Of a DNA stretch of 6,666 nt, positions 6,023 to 6,666 are shown piece by piece. This DNA is from Flavobacteriales bacterium (lineage in GTDB: Bacteria; Bacteroidota; Bacteroidia; NS11-12g; UBA955), in contig CANHXF010000101.1 in NCBI GenBank assembly GCA_947464515.1, positions 1 through 6,666 of the forward strand, given 5' to 3'. Position 1 is the stretch's first letter. Every line of letters begins with the position of its first letter. Made by a program: the position numbers and the translations under genes. The notes below the pieces were generated by a model. It was not told the DNA's origin, ran no database searches, and saw only the letters and a list, made by a program, of their open reading frames with translations.

Positions 6023-6666
6023 TTATTTAGCGATGTATCCTTTCATGATACCACGATCCGATTCTTTGATGAATTGTAATATCTCATCTCTTTCGGTGGT
6101 AGGTGAAAATTCGGTTTCAATAATTTTAATAGATTTGGCAGTATTGTAACCCTTAACAAACAAGGTTCTATAGATATCCTGAATCTCGGCAATCTTTTCG
6201 GTTGAAAACTCTCTTCTTCTAAGTCCTACGCTATTAACTCCTTCATAACTCAATGGCTCACGCGCTGCTTTTGTATAAGGGGGGACGTCCTTCCTTACCA
6301 AAGAGCCACCGCTAATCATGGCGTGTCGTCCGATTTTTACAAATTGATGCACCAGTGCGGCACCACCAAGTATCGCCCATTCACCAACCGTTACATGACC
6401 TGCGACTTGTACGCTGTTAGCTAAAATACAGCAATCCTCAATTACAACATCATGAGCCAAGTGAACATAGGCCATCAACAGTACATTGATGCCAATCTTT
6501 GTAACACCAGAGGCTTTGGTCCCTTTGTTGATTGTTACATATTCGCGGATTGTGGTATTGTTACCAATGACGGTGAGTGTTTCTTCGCCATCAAATTTCA
6601 AATCTTGGGGAATCGCACCGATGGATGCGCCAGGGAAAATCCGACAATTTTTTCCAATACGAGTTC
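6023..6666 (-). CDS. lpxA: Acyl-[ACP]--UDP-N-acetylglucosamine O-acyltransferase (5' end outside window)
   Basis: LpxA performs the first step of lipid A synthesis, moving a 3-hydroxyacyl chain from acyl carrier protein to UDP-GlcNAc in the cytoplasm. The window holds 213 codons, and comparison with remembered E. coli LpxA suggests about 53 residues are missing at the N terminus. The left-handed beta-helix hexapeptide pattern is clear. Recognisable blocks are the GAIPQDLK segment near nt 6615-6594, IREYVTINKGT, LLMAYVHLAHD, LAGH-type VAGH, VHQF, KDVPPYTKA, GVNSVGLRRR and the C-terminal helical part ending SDRGIMKG. The catalytic His (E. coli His125) is encoded at 6454-6452, and equivalents of His122, His144 and His160 are present. 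The Gly in MISGGS aligns with the E. coli acyl-chain ruler Gly173. It forms an operon with the ABC ATPase gene that follows. Confidence 0.97.
   Translation of the reverse strand, partial: TRIGKNCRIFPGASIGAIPQDLKFDGEETLTVIGNNTTIREYVTINKGTKASGVTKIGINVLLMAYVHLAHDVVIEDCCILANSVQVAGHVTVGEWAILGGAALVHQFVKIGRHAMISGGSLVRKDVPPYTKAAREPLSYEGVNSVGLRRREFSTEKIAEIQDIYRTLFVKGYNTAKSIKIIETEFSPTTERDEILQFIKESDRGIMKGYIAK

Noticed and set aside
6599..6601. TTG at 6601 as a start for lpxA
   Set aside because: The frame continues upstream to the window edge with clear LpxA sequence (IGAIPQD directly before it), so this is an internal Leu codon.

Overview
The window reads as chromosomal DNA of a member of the Bacteroidota. 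The evidence is a secreted FG-GAP protein with a type IX secretion (T9SS) C-terminal sorting domain, a short NuoG without the molybdopterin-type domain, a near-consensus Bacteroidota promoter (TTTG-N21-TAnnTTTG), and no clear Shine-Dalgarno sequences before the starts. I cannot assign a genus. The genes look like core chromosome: I see no mobile element, tRNA, rRNA or CRISPR array.

Layout: (1) 1-1569, plus strand: the end of a nuo operon, with the 3' part of nuoG followed 7 nt later by nuoH, both complex I subunits. A strong intrinsic terminator follows nuoH at once, so nuoI-N are not the next genes. (2) 1620-2939, minus strand: murF, the last cytoplasmic ligase of peptidoglycan precursor synthesis, convergent with nuoH and driven by a promoter that would place the transcript start almost on the ATG. 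(3) 2940-3106: a 167-bp divergent intergenic region. (4) 3107-5386, plus strand: a 759-residue secreted protein with about ten FG-GAP/VCBS calcium loops and a T9SS type A tail. (5) 5364-6666, minus strand: a two-gene unit, lpxA (5' end outside the window) followed 2 nt later by an ABC-type ATPase whose 3' end overlaps the FG-GAP gene by 23 bp tail to tail.

The functions are respiration (NuoG, NuoH), cell envelope synthesis (MurF, LpxA) and surface or secreted protein export (FG-GAP protein). They are neighbours and do not form one pathway. I found no convincing novel system. The most interesting points are a rebuilt cysteine site in the short NuoG, the nuo operon ending at nuoH, a probable leaderless murF transcript, and an ABC ATPase that lacks the usual Q-loop glutamine and H-loop histidine.
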